This document shows, piece after piece, positions 48,362 to 60,345 of a DNA stretch of 64,000 bases. Source of the stretch: Glandiceps talaboti (taxonomy: Eukaryota > Hemichordata > Enteropneusta > Spengelidae); contig NC_135556.1 in the NCBI RefSeq assembly GCF_964340395.1, positions 23,017,723-23,081,722 on the forward strand, in the 5' to 3' direction. Position 1 is the first letter of the stretch; each line of letters starts with the position of its first letter. The position numbers were made by a program, and so were the translations under genes. The notes beneath the pieces were generated by a model. The model was not told where the DNA came from. It saw only the letters and a program-made list of their open reading frames with translations, and searched no databases.

Positions 48362-48440
48362 AAACACTTATTGCACAAAATGCAATGAAGAAATTAGTTT
48401 TCGTAACAGATGCAATAAAAAGATTCTATTCTATTCTATA
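48362..48440 (+). mobile_element. Retroelement 3' tail
   Basis: A short unique segment ends in GATGCAATAAAAAG followed by (ATTCT)n. An AATAAA next to a short terminal tandem repeat suggests the 3' end of a LINE or SINE, truncated at the 5' side. The superfamily is not determined. Confidence 0.4.
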
Positions 48441-48744
48441 TAGCGGTCGATTTCTAAGAAAACAACAGCTATAGAAGTGACATTAACAAAGTAAACAGGC
48501 CACAGAATCTGTAGACCAGAAACCAAACTACTGGATTGGTGAATGACATTTTCAAGCCAGCCAGGCTAGCCAAGTTTCTGGGCTACTTGAGCTGCTCCTT
48601 TCACTATCATTGGATAGGTACACTTACATACAAGTAAGCAAGACATTGCAAGTACCCCCACTAGACTGTAAAATACACTGTGTTGTTCAGCCTATGAGGT
48701 GTCTAGTGAATAGCTGATAGCGGGGCATGACTGTCGTAACTTAC

Positions 48745-48822
48745 AGACAAGTACCCCACTTGCATCACACGATTTGTAACTTGTATGCCTATGTTTTCAG
48801 TTCTAGGCTCTACCCTACATTG
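48745..48822 (-). CDS. Exon-like block (doubtful)
   Basis: Minus strand, 26 codons (includes ENIGIQVTNRVMQVGY) with an excellent donor GTCT|GTAAGT, but the acceptor (CTCACAAACAG) lacks pyrimidines and the exit phase does not join the next gene A exon. A longer plus-strand frame (48727-48972) overlaps it. I list it because the peptide is coding-like. Confidence 0.2.
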
Positions 48823-49577
48823 CTGTTTGTGAGGTTTGTTGATTTACTTAAGGTCTACAAGTCATTTTCCCATCCGTTCACTTTAAAACATACACAGTCA
48901 TCTCTTAATGAGGCATTGTGGGAAATCAAGAGCGGTCTTGCAATGGCTCATTTGATCTTGGACGCTCCTTAAGACTACAAGACCCTACCGACATGAGAAC
49001 GGGCCATCAGCACCTCATTCATGATTCATAAACCACTTTCTGTGCTTGATTTGAGAGGTGAGGGAGAGTCTGTCACCACTGGTAATAGACTCTTAGTCTA
49101 CTTGCCTGACATGTGAGAGAGAAAGAGAGCACATTGTACTATATGGTTTCAATTACTGTTTTTTTTATATAGACATCATGCTGGTCTAGATATGTTAGTC
49201 ATTTTGAAACAATGTACATCACTTTGATTTTCAGAATCAATACTTTCATTTATTAGCTTTGGAATCTTTTCAGTAAAGAATACATTTTTCCGACTTCCCT
49301 AATCCACATGGATAAAGGAACTCTGTGAAACTCACAATCAAACAAGCTACATGTATAATTTCACTCTAAAAGTAGACCATATAATTACTTTTCTAACATA
49401 AAAAATAGTAATATTTTGATTTGATATTACAACATACATGTATTCTCTCTCAAATCTGAACTTTGGTATCTTTGCAAAGAACAGTACAACTGAAGAATCC
49501 CCCCTTTATGATAGCTAGCCTGATGTCAACCTGTTTCAACACAGGGCTGGTATAGGCAAAATTACAGTGCTAATACA

Positions 49578-49865
49578 TTGTGTGAAGTTTATAGCATGGC
49601 GTTAGTACGACATCAGAAAGCAACTCTCATGCTGTACTGCATGTACAAAGCATATCTGGACAATTTAATTTCAAGACAATCAAATTTGAAACCACTGGTA
49701 AAAATTCAAGTTAGTATATCACACCACATGTATAGAGACATGGTGAAATCTTGTACCTACCTCATGACAGCAGGAATCAGTGACAGTGAAGACACAGACA
49801 GACACACCAGCCTAAATTTCATCACATACTTCAACCCACGCAAAATGAAGTTACCAAGAGTCTGA
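49578..49865 (+). CDS. Hypothetical plus-strand frame (doubtful)
   Basis: Open for 95 codons, ending GISDSEDTDRHTSLN and a basic tail before TGA. An acceptor-like sequence (TACCTCATGACAG) just before the GISDSED part would make a 31-codon last exon. No partner exon or domain is recognised. Confidence 0.2.
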   Translation: MCEVYSMALVRHQKATLMLYCMYKAYLDNLISRQSNLKPLVKIQVSISHHMYRDMVKSCTYLMTAGISDSEDTDRHTSLNFITYFNPRKMKLPRV

Positions 49866-50122
49866 CTATGACTCACTCACTTTTAAAAACTGCGTAGGGA
49901 CTCTGGTTAATCAATCATACAGTCTTAAATGACATTAATTGGTTAAGACAGCCGCCTGGAATGTTTGTAATATGCTTTGGGGTTCCCCAAACTAATACCT
50001 GTGAATTATTAACAGTATCTGACAAGAATACGAGCAACAGTTTCAGTGACTCATCACTTTTTGAGACATACATATAGTTTCAGTGATTCATCAGTTTTTG
50101 AGAAATAAAACTTATAGGGAAC

Positions 50123-50151
50123 GGGGAGGGGGTTGGGGGTTGGGGGTTGGG
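50123..50151 (+). promoter_or_regulatory. G-quadruplex motif
   Basis: Five G-runs of 3-5 (GGGG, GGGGG, GGGGG, GGGGG, GGG) are separated by one or two bases. It meets the usual quadruplex pattern on the plus strand. On gene A it would lie on the template strand of an intron. Confidence 0.75.
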
Positions 50152-50869
50152 AGAAAATCTTATACAGTCGAAAGTTTTTATTTCATTTTATATACAGTAA
50201 TTAATGCACTCATTTTATTTCACCATGCTAGCATTTCAACTCCATGAAAGAAAATTAAAATTTACAAGGGAATTTATTTCAAACTTCAACTTTCTTATCT
50301 TATTTTATTCTTCCCATCATATCATCCGATATGTAACAAATTGAGCAGGGAAAGTGTATAAAAATGGATACCTGTTTATTTGAGGGATTTTTAATGGAGT
50401 TAGAAATGGTTGCTTTGAAATGACGTGGGTTGTAAAATATTTTAGTTGGAAGACTATTCCAGTCTGTGATTGTTCTTGGTACACATGATGAAGTAGCTTT
50501 ATATGTGACTCTCTTACAAATTCAAATTTTTATCTCCTGAGGGATACACCCAAACTGAAACAAAGACTGCTTAGAGACTGACTAATAAGGAAGTATTAAC
50601 AAACCAGGATCCTGGCATAGCCTGGTACAGACACTAAAAGTGTGTTAATAGTTCCTGCAAACAGGTTGTAAGAGATTTTGTTACATGATACCCACCCTAC
50701 CTAAGTACATCTATTAATAGATACAGTGTTGATTCAACCTTGTCTTAGGACACACATCAACTGGGTGGGGTTCAAGAACTACAGTCAATGGGTTACTTTT
50801 TAAATTACTGGTATGTTTACTATACTATAAATAAGTTAGTCCCACAGACTTGGCTATCTAGCATGACAT

Positions 50870-51300
50870 ACCATGATACTGGCTTGACTTGTCTAGGCAA
50901 GTGACACTGTCATGCTGCACTCGTTTGGTAGTTGGTTTGATTTGTACTGGTGAGCAACACTGTCAAGCCTGATAGCTGGCTTCACAGTTGGCTTGATTTG
51001 TTCTGGCACACAAGACTGTCAAAGCCCAGGCCAGATAGCTAATTTTCTGGGTTATAAATAAGTTGAAAAGATCCAAGAACACAAAGTGTTGAAAATCCAT
51101 ATTCTTTATTTACTACCAGTATGAATAAGTTAAGTTAGTCAAGGAACTTAGCTATCTGACATGACAAACTGACCTGACAGCTGGCTTAATTTATTCTGGT
51201 GAGCGACACTGTCAAGTCAGTTAGCTAATTCTCAGGGATATCAATAAGTTGACTACAATCAAGAACAGAACATGTTGAAATATCCATCTTACTTCTGTCC
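50870..51300. repeat. Nested degenerate tandem repeat
   Basis: Blocks like GGCTTGATTTGTTCTGG and GAGCAACACTGTCAAG recur about four times at roughly 60-70 bp. A larger unit with AATAAGTTGA and AAGAACA.AA.TGTTGAAA occurs twice (about 51058 and 51244). Both levels are decayed. Confidence 0.65.
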
Positions 51301-52961
51301 ATCTTACAAACGTTATAAATCACTGAGTGATGTTGATCATGGTTGCCAAGGAGACCGAATCTGAGAAGAAAATATTCAAGTTTTATAAGGACCTCTAAGT
51401 ATTTGTCTTCCTAAAGGTGTTTTTGTATACAAAAAAGTGAAAAGTGAGAAATGAAGCACTTCAAGTGATATGATGGCATGCTATAATCCATCTTTTTTTT
51501 TGATAAATGATAAAAACCACTGCTGTAACACTTGACAACTCTAAAGGGATGAAATAGACTTATTATCTTACACTGCAAAAGGGTTTTATGAATGCACTGC
51601 AAATCTTAAACATGTGTTAGACGCCCTCGTATCATTTATACCTCTCATTTCAGCTCGTAATATGTGTGTGTGAATATGTTACTAACTCTTCAAACTGTTT
51701 GAAAAGTTGAAAAATCTACTTCTAGCACACAATTCAGTTGAAGACTCATCAATTTGTCAAAAACTCTCAGCCCATTAGACACTCATCTTTCACAGCCCAT
51801 CAATTACATGATAACCCTCCATCTCCTTTGTTGCCATGGTGACAGGGGAAAGCAAAGCAAATCTCTCATCTAATATTCTGATAAAAGTGAAATGGTACAA
51901 GAATAACAGGAAATAATTAGCATAATAGCTGCTAGACTGCTAAGAATGTAACACCTGAGTGCATGCAAATACATACAAGATTGGGCACTCCCTGCTAAGC
52001 CTTGCAGCACAGTGTAGGAGGGATGTTTCACTTCCCAGTTTAATGCATACATGACAAAGTTTAATGGTTTATAGTATGACAAATTACTGGGGTCTTGCAC
52101 AACATGTTTTATTTTCTCTCAGTGGCCTGTGAAAACAATGGATGATGAAACACCTAATGATCTCTTAATACCTGATAATCCAATTATTCATGTATTGAAA
52201 GGGTAGGAATTTGTCAAGTCTCTACATGATAGTTACACCTACAAATTTACACATATTCCCACCAATTTCCATACAATGTATATTGGAATCTGGAAAACAG
52301 CATTTTTGTGGTAATGAAGCACATTTAATTCCAATTTACATAGTTTACTTTTCATTATGTTTTAACTTTTACATGTAAACCAAAACAGGCATGAAATTCA
52401 TCTCTCAGATTAGATTCTTAACTTGACTAAACTTTCTGTAAACAGAAATTCTATCATTTTCTTCATTTCTATTCATCACTCACTGAATGATTTCTAATTT
52501 ACTACACTTGGCTGGTTACAAACACGATGATTCAAAGGAGGGGCATTACTACTATTGTGTACATAATATTTGCATTCATATTTGCTCTCATCAAACAAGT
52601 AGTGAAAGTGGTATGACTAATCATTTCATTTTCTTCCCTTTCTGCCAACATTTTTCAATTTGATAAGTCATGATGACTACAACAAGTTTCTGGGCTATAC
52701 TTTTTATCAAAAAGGTGGTATTTTTATTTTATTAAAACCAATTTCCCTAAACATTAGTTTCACAAAAGACAATCAATCTACTTATAAGACTGGGTTTGCT
52801 CAAAAATGTTAAAATCAGTCAAACTATGGCATGATATAGGCACCAGGTATTCTTTGATCCAAGACTCCCCACATAGAAGTTGAGTGTGATGATTCAAGAT
52901 TGCAACACAGACAGTTTAATAGTTTATTCTTACGTGGTAAATGTGACAGTTTTTATCAGTG

Positions 52962-53205
52962 CCCCTTACCCTCCCCTCACCCCAACCCTTCCCTTTCCCC
53001 ACCCCAACCCAGGTCCCTTACCATCTCCCATCCCTTACCATCTCCCACCCCAATCCTTCCCTTCTCCCCACCCCACCCCTTACCCACCCTTACCATCTCC
53101 CATCGCAATCCTTACCCTCCTCCCCCACTCCAACATTTACCTTCTACCCTATCCCAACCCTTACCCTCTCTCCCCCCAACCCTTACACCCACCACTGCTG
53201 AAATC
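52962..53205. repeat. C-rich polypyrimidine tract
   Basis: About 240 bp, more than 90% pyrimidine, built of variants of CCCCAACCC, CTTACC and CTCCC. It can form H-DNA, and the minus strand can form G-quadruplexes. Three overlapping proline-rich open frames on the plus strand are products of this composition. Confidence 0.9.
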
Positions 53206-53699
53206 TACTAGCTCCTAACACTAACCTCACCTACAAGACATATGTGTCCACTATGTACAAAAAAGATTATGACTTCCTGGCCTTTGAACACTCCTTTGTT
53301 TTCATATTGTTATTAATTATTCAGATATATATATATAAATCCCTTAGGATTCAAACAAGTGAGCAATGACCTTTCACTTGTATGATGTCATGAATGAGGT
53401 CAGAGTTCACATGAAGTTCAGTCATGACAGTGCAACTTTCAATGACTGTTTGAAGACCTGACAGGTGTATATTTACTTTCATTCAGTTGAAACCATGCAC
53501 TAGAAAGTATGTACTAGCCTTTGACCTAAGGAATATTTATTTCTTTTTTTTCCATTTTCCTGTCCTTTTAACAAAGGAAAAAAGACAAAAAATAACCAAC
53601 ATTCATTCACTGATTCAGTAAATGTCCTCCTGTGGGATTATAGGGGTAGTTGGTTCCACTGTAATTTTCAGAAAAAAAATGAGAGCTGTCAGTGACCGT

Positions 53700-53760
53700 G
53701 TGCTACTAGGTCATTTGTCTGGGTTCAAACCCACCAGGCACCAAAACTGGGTTTCATGAA
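53700..53760 (+). mobile_element. Possible tRNA-derived SINE fragment
   Basis: GGGTTCAAACCC at about 53720 resembles a Pol III B box and T-arm, followed by CACCAGGCACC. An A box upstream is not clear. A related sequence is not seen elsewhere in the window, so this is weak. Confidence 0.2.
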
Positions 53761-53890
53761 ACTAACCAGGTCTGTACATGTATGTAAAGAAGGCAAGGGT
53801 GTTATTCAGTTGACACAACCAAACAACATGTTTCTCCAGTCCTCTATTCTTGTCTCCTGCTTATCATCATTGTAAAGGTTATCTGCTGGG

Positions 53891-53951
53891 TTTGAATCCG
53901 ATGATCTCACTGGGCAACGACTCAAGGGGTAAAGAGATCTTCAGATTCAAA
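53891..53951. mobile_element. Foldback relic related to 43.9 kb element
   Basis: Arms TTTGAATCCGATGATCTC (53891-53908) and GAGATCTTCAGATTCAAA (53934-53951) pair with two mismatches around a 25-nt loop. The arm sequence is shared with 43907-43991. Confidence 0.65.
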
Positions 53952-55114
53952 CCAATGGACAGCCACAGCCTCTTGACTCACTTAGGTGGCTGCACAGAGG
54001 CAACCATATCAACAGAGAATTTCCAAAATTATTTTGACTGTTAAAATAGATTAAATTATTATCATCAAAAAATGAAAAGACACAAAAGACACATCATAAA
54101 TTCACTAGCCTTATGCATCACTGACAATAGAAACACAGATTTTTCCAAAAGTGACAGGGGGTAATCTTGATTGGAATGGTTTTTAAAAGAAAACAGGAAC
54201 ATTATCTGCAAATATAAGACTGACATGGGAAACATTTTAAAGACATTTCCAAATATGATAAATTATCTCCAGCAGACCATACCCAACAACCATTATGTTG
54301 CATTGTACAACATTCCAATCTAATAGGCACTACATTGTGCATTGTGGTCATTCACATAACACCAATTTTCAGAAGTCTGTTAGATATCAGATGATCTGTA
54401 GATAATAGTAGATTCTATGAACAGAGTTAGACTGGTCCAGTGATGTCCACTGTGGACAATGGATTAGTAAGAAAGCTAGCATCATTTATCTCTGTCTATT
54501 TATCTCTATTGCATTGTGCAGAGAGGAACCCTACAATCTGTCCCACCTGGTTCTATTCCCACTGTCTTTAATTTGTCATTATCATCTTAGTCTTGTCTAT
54601 CAGAGACGATAACCAGACACTTTGTATAGAATTCGCTAACATGATATGACATGTCATTACGTTGTCATTGATCAATTGTCTCTTTCTTGAGATTCCTAAA
54701 ACCCACACTTCATCTCTTGCATCCCTTCCCCCCTCATTGATTCAAGAAAACTACCTGGGCATTGGTTGGACACGGCGGTACAAGTTAAACAAGAATAGCA
54801 ACGATTTTGAGAAACATTAGTTCAACTGTGTAGCAGTCTTTACTGACATTATGTATTATACAGTACAGCAATTGGTCACGCATCACATCACTTCTTTTTA
54901 CTTCTAACCAATAAAGTCTCTGGACCATTTTCTTTACTGACCCTAGTTGACCTTTCACCCCATATGAGAGAAACCAAAGTGTGGGAAGCCCCTGGGGCTT
55001 AGAAAGTGCTGCCTTCATTGCATGAATACATGAAAGTCGGCCTGGAGTTTGGGTGGGTGATGAAGTCATGGCCTGGAGTCTTAGTGGATGATGCATTCAT
55101 GATTGCTGTCTTAC

Positions 55115-55208
55115 CAATGAAATGACAAACGACAGCGGCAAGTACTAGCAAAGGAATAGACAGCATGGATTGATTGGGTCCCCAAGGAACAAAAGTTACC
55201 AGGTCCAT
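55115..55208 (-). CDS. Candidate alternative first coding exon with membrane anchor
   Basis: Minus strand: ATG at 55206-55208 in a fair start context (purine at -3, G at +4), 31 codons plus one base, then donor TTCATTG|GTAAGA. The peptide reads MDLVTFVPWGPNQS and then a hydrophobic segment of about 17 residues (LSIPLLVLAAVVC), like a signal anchor. An in-frame TAG lies 45 nt upstream. The one-base exit would fit the exon at 40661-40734, so it could be an alternative 5' end of gene A. No family is recognised; it may be chance. Confidence 0.3.
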
Positions 55209-56775
55209 CTTCCCTTCTGTGGCGTTGTACCTATAGCATATTTTACCTTGCTATATGTTCTTATCCACTCCAACCCAAACTTTGGTTATATGTTCTTATC
55301 CACTCTACCCCAAAAACCATCCCAACCCTTCCTTATCATCATCGTAAACCCCAGCCTCTTTTACGGCACCGTCAAAGACACACCAGCACAGAAGAAATAA
55401 CAGCTCTGGTTTACGAGAATGTTCCTTATTTCTTACTAGAAATGAAACAACAAATAGTTTGAAATGAAATTTCCTAAATGAATCAATCATATAAATAACT
55501 GTAGTTACCATTATTGTTTTTCTCATCTCCTCTGTTGATAATTTTCTCATTCCCATTCTCATTCTTACACATAACATTATATTTATATGTTTAGTTTGAA
55601 ATACTGAGCCTGTAACTTGTCCACCTTAGTAGGTGATACCCATCATGGTTGTGATTGGTTGCCTGGTAATACAACAGATGATTCTCACCATGTGATCAAC
55701 ACCTTCAGTTTATCAATTATTCAAGCTAGACATAAATATAAGGAGAGTCATATCCTTATTGGAGGCATTCTGATTTGATACAACGAGCACCACTATATGG
55801 TTTAGAAGCCTGAGAAGGCTGAACAACACAACTTATCTTACAGTCAGATGTGAAAGCCAATGACAAGGCTATGGGCAACTACTAAAGGCAGCTCTCTGAG
55901 CTAGTATTAAAGTGGAATGCAAGAACAATATGCAGACAGTAATTAACAAAATAAGCAAGACCTGTTGACCTAGTAAGAGACCAATATGCCACATCATGAC
56001 ACTCAAAAAAGTTCACACTAAACTGCCAACTATTCGAGGTGTTTGCTATGAAATTTAGCACATACTTGTTATAAGATCATATTTTTTTTCACCCTCTGTA
56101 ACGAACACTATGCCCACCAACTGATATTTATTTTGCCAATATTTGATATGCATATACTAAATGTGGAAATATTGACATTAAAGTCTGGTTTAACAATACA
56201 TATTGTGTATTCAACCCCACATACTGCAGTCTGTGGCCACATTTGAATGAACTTGATTCGGAAAACTGATAAATACAATAAAGGTACATTTGTATATTTC
56301 TTAATGCTTGAATGATGCTTTCTAATGATCTAATTTTGAGGTCTTCTTTTCAACTTCAAGTAATAGTATGCATATGTGAAGAGAAGATTTAAGAATTAAT
56401 TTTCTAGTTTGAGTATATTCTAACTCCCCCTTTTATGTTGGCAGTTGAAAATATATGTAGGTTCTAAATATTTCACCCACACTTCAAAATGCATAAAACG
56501 ATTTGGATGAAATTCATTGAACATTAAATTTCAAGTACAACCTTATTTTTAACGGTGTCTTGTTATCATTTATTACATGTAATGGAAATGAAATGTTCTA
56601 CAGATTGCATAGATTCTCAGATGTGCAAAAATATACTTCTCGGGTTAAAAATCAAGCAGTGCAACTTAAATTCAGTTATGAAAATAATTTTTAAAATGTC
56701 AAGATATTGTAAATTACAAATAATTCTTTACTAGAGCTGTTTGCTTGGGCTGTTGAACCGGGTGGAATGGTAGCT

Positions 56776-56803
56776 GGGGGGGGGGGGGGGGGGAGGGGGG
56801 GGG
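56776..56803. repeat. Interrupted poly-G tract
   Basis: About 18 G, one A and nine G, preceded by AGCTG. It is prone to quadruplex formation and length error. Confidence 0.93.
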
Positions 56804-57269
56804 TTAACAATATTTTTAAATATTGTATCTTCAACTCTAATGTTGAATGTTGGTATGGAATCCCAAAAAAATATGAAGAACTCATGCAGATTGTTCCAAT
56901 TTATTGCCATGAATAAAGGTACTTACAAGTGATAGTTTGATTTCCTTCAATTTCTAACACCATTTCTATTGAAAGTTAAATGTTTTAACTTTACATGTAC
57001 TCTTAAATATCGGTAGCACTTTACATAGTGACTTTCCAATGACTTGTTTTCAGTGTTACAACGAGTCAGAGACAGAATGCAAGACTTTGTTGGTTCCTAC
57101 ACAATGAAGTAGAGCCAATTTAAAAGCCGCTAAGTGTAGCGACTAACCACACAAAGTCCAAATATCATTTCTCAATTTCACAGCTTTCAAGTTTCAACCA
57201 GTGAAGTCTTTAAGTAGAAATCATAACACACTAGGGGATTGGCTGCACTAAACAATCTGTATGTCTTAC

Positions 57270-57318
57270 CCACAGGGTGATGACAAGTAAATAGTTGCCT
57301 TACAGAAAAAAGGTTGCC
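57270..57318 (-). CDS. Gene A, candidate internal exon
   Basis: Minus strand 49 nt with the best acceptor of the 5' half (TTTTCTGTTTGTTACCAG) and donor CTGTGG|GTAAGA. In the chain I prefer, it enters at a codon boundary and reads NLFSVRQLFTCHHPV, leaving one base that completes a Gly codon in the exon at 40661-40734. A second frame is also open (contains QPFFCKATIYLSSP) and would join directly to 63118-63178. The exon borders are therefore better supported than the frame. Confidence 0.45.
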
Positions 57319-57603
57319 CTGGTAACAAACAGAAAACAAGGGTCAAAATGGCAACCTGGTGATACTAGTGCAGATGTGAAGGAATGTATACTAGTATGAT
57401 TCTAATGTGTCATACTCATAATAAAGAACTCCTTTACAGATTTTCGAAAATGAACAAAAAGGATTTTTTTATCAAAAAATAAAAGTTAAAGGCCAAGGTT
57501 TCAATCCCAGGTTCTTGCGTTACTGTTATCTTATCAGTGGAGCCATAAAAATTATGTGAGGATCCTTCTTTTGTTCTTTTGTTGTGAATTTACTTCGTCT
57601 TAC
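57319..57603 (-). other. Short gene A intron
   Basis: Between the candidate exons at 57270-57318 and 57604-57641. It has donor GTAAGA and a pyrimidine-rich acceptor, with nothing else seen. Confidence 0.35.
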
Positions 57604-57641
57604 CTCTACCAGACAACTGTTTTCACACCTGAATCTTAATC
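57604..57641 (-). CDS. Gene A, candidate small exon
   Basis: Minus strand: donor GGTAGAG|GTAAGA, 12 codons reading LRFRCENSCLVE after two entry bases. Acceptor choice is open: GGTTCAGGTTAG keeps phase with 63118-63178, while GACCTGGTTCAG gives a slightly longer exon. The frame stays open upstream to the intron. The two Cys could form a disulphide or a metal site. Confidence 0.35.
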
Positions 57642-59595
57642 CTAACCTGAACCAGGTCTTAATGGGAATATATTCAATATGATAATGGCAGTTTAATTGT
57701 TTTCTAATAAGGTATATGGTATATGCAGTGGTCTAGAACACTTATCGACTTCTTACGTCTTCTGTTCTCACAGACGTGACGTGCCCAGAATTAAGATTTT
57801 CCGGAACTGGAAAATCAAGAAAGTATTTATTACTTGTAAAATAGATTTTGTACATTTCATTACACTGACGCTGTTACTCTTAGTGAGCAGCTACAACTTA
57901 ATCAATGTATAAGTTGGCTGTCTACAAAACATAATTAACTCATAATCAATTTACAGTTCATTTTACACAGGCCTACAATGCAGGATGTATCACATAGCAC
58001 TGTGTGAACTTTGCTGCAAATGAAGTGCGCCCTCTAGTGTTGATTTTGACAACAGGAACAATTGTCTTGTTTTTGCCACACAAGTACACAATGACAGCAA
58101 ACAATCAAATACAAATATTTGGACCAGCAACAAAGCAAAACCTGCTATAACATCATGTCTGACAAATAGTGTTCTTAATGTCTCTGCTATGAAATTTTCA
58201 TTTGCGTGTATGGGTGTGTCTAGTGCATGAGTATCACAATAGTTATGTCAGCTTAGAGTTCAACTGAAGGACCAAATAACAAACCCTAACAATTACTAAT
58301 AATCTTACTGTCCTTATGGGAACACACTCAGAAGGTTGTCGACATATTTAGAATATTTGCTTCAACAAGTTGCAAACAGAACAGGTGTGGATTCTCTCAT
58401 ATTCAACAATAAGTCTTTTCTTCAGAGTGGCATTTTTTCGAGAATGCTAAAATCCAAATACAATTCTTGCAAATAGGTATTATCTTTTGGATTGGTTAAC
58501 AAAAGTTCTTGTGTCTCAAGTATAAAACAAGTTTAGATCGAGTGATACAACCAAGATTTTCAGTATAAATCTTGCGGTTATATGACGAAATATTTATCAC
58601 AAATTCTTGCGTCTTTTCTCTAAAAGGCAAGCCACTTCATGTACTAAGTATCCGATTGAAACTCTTTGTTTTCAATTGAAAAGTATACTCCACGCATGTA
58701 AGGTTTCAAAATTCCTTGATGCCGACAACAATTAGAGATGAGTGGCTGGGACGTGATCAGGTGAGCATGTGTACAGGTTATACAGACATGCTATGCGACC
58801 TCCTGCTGTCTTTCTGACTAGGTTTCATTAAAAAGCAGAAAACTTTCTTTCAAAGCTTTGATGAAACTATTTTATGCTTTGTAACAGCACAGTCTACACA
58901 AGGACAAACACTTGCAGACCACTAACCTATCAAACTCACAACATTATCCAAAACATTGCTTGCTTTGAGATAATTTGAATGGTGTGAAAGAAAACTATAC
59001 TGTGGGAGTGCCAAACCCACATCAGTCTACCAAACTGTTTCAATTCAAACAATATGGTGCCTTAAAGCACGATTTAAAATACTTTTGTGGTGGATTAAAT
59101 ACTTGTTGTGTAACACAATATAAGACAAATTTCTTACAATTCATTTCTTAGTTGAAATATTTGTATGCACAATAACATTCTCAAAGTTCCTAGTAGCCTA
59201 CTTGCTGTGAATATTCTAGTATTGCTTTGAAAGTATACCACACTGAGCAACAGATCTGTAGGTCTGACAATTGTCTCCACAAAACAATCTGAGCTTCCAT
59301 TATCTGCACAGTACATTTGAATCTATGTCTTGGAAGTTGTTATTGAGTCCAAAGTCAAGGAAAATTTCAAAATAGAAAATGTATTGAAGGGAAACAGTAG
59401 GTCCTACAACATAGCACCACGCATGTTTTCAAAATAGGAACAAGTTTCATAAAAGCTGTCAAATTAGTTACCATGAACTTGTAAAGAAAATTTGTGTCAG
59501 GGTAACATAGAGATATATATATAACACATTGTCCATTTATTACTACCTCTGCCAATCATTACATATTCCCAATTTTGTGAGCTGCATGCATAATT
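57642..59595 (-). other. Intronic or intergenic sequence with an opposite-strand exon-like block
   Basis: Plain AT-rich sequence. On the plus strand an ATG near 58719 opens 14 codons (MPTTIRDEWLGRDQ) to a good donor GATCAG|GTGAGC at about 58760, which would be a first exon of a gene opposite to gene A. I see no partner exon. Confidence 0.3.
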
Positions 59596-60345
59596 AATGA
59601 GGTTCAGATTTTGATAATTAGGTCTAACCCCATACAGTGCACAGTAGCCAGGTATATGAGAACCAAAGTATAGTTGATGAGGTTCAGACGTTTGATAGGT
59701 CTAACCCCATACAGTGCACAGTAGCCAAGTATATGAGAACCAAAGTATAGTTGATGAGGTTCAGACCTTTGATAGGTCTAACCCCATACAGTGCACAGTA
59801 GCCAGGTATATGAGAACCAAAGTATACTTGATGAGGTTCAGACGTTTGATAGGTCTAACACCATACAGTGCACAGTAGCCAGGTATATGAGAACCAAAGT
59901 ATAGTTGATGAGGTTCAGACCTTTGATAGGTCTAACCCCATACAGTGCACAGTAGCCAGGTACACGAGAACCAAAGTATACTTGATGAGGTTAAGACGTT
60001 TGATAGGTCTAACCCCATACAGTGCACAGTAGCCAGGTATATGAGAACCAAAGTATACTTGATGAGGTTCAGACCTTTGATAGGTCTAACCCCATACAGT
60101 GCACAGTAGCCAGGTATATGAGAACCAAAGTATACTTGATGAGGTTCAGACCTTTGATAGGTCTAACCCCATACAGTGCACAGTAGCCAAGTATATGAGA
60201 ACCAAAGTATAGTTGATGAGGTTCAGACCTTTGATAGGTCTAACCCCATACAGTGCACAGTAGCCAGGTATATGAGAACCAAAGTATACTTGATGAGGTT
60301 AAGACGTTTGATAGGTCTAACCCCATACAGTGCACAGTAGCCAGG
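59596..60345. repeat. 77-bp minisatellite, nearly ten copies
   Basis: The unit includes GAGGTTCAGACCTTTGATAG, then GTCTAACCCCATACAGTGCA, then CAGTAGCCAGGTATATGAG. Copies alternate ACCTTTG and ACGTTTG, and ATAGTTG and ATACTTG, in a way that suggests a two-unit period of about 154 bp in part of the array. The left copy is the most diverged, which sets the array edge. Confidence 0.95.

Larger units (their letters stand above)
40970..57269 (-). other. Very large gene A intron
   Basis: About 16 kb without a phase-compatible exon that I trust. It holds LINE-like tails (44338-44473, 48362-48440), MITE-like and foldback relics (42339-42482, 43907-43991, 53891-53951), several tandem repeats, a G-quadruplex motif and a polypyrimidine tract. 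Weak exon-like blocks lie at 46521-46551, 48745-48822, 51550-51575 and 55115-55208. A missed exon is quite possible in a span this long. Confidence 0.4.

Noticed and set aside
52880-53218. Proline-rich plus-strand frames
   Set aside because: They are produced by the polypyrimidine tract in three registers.
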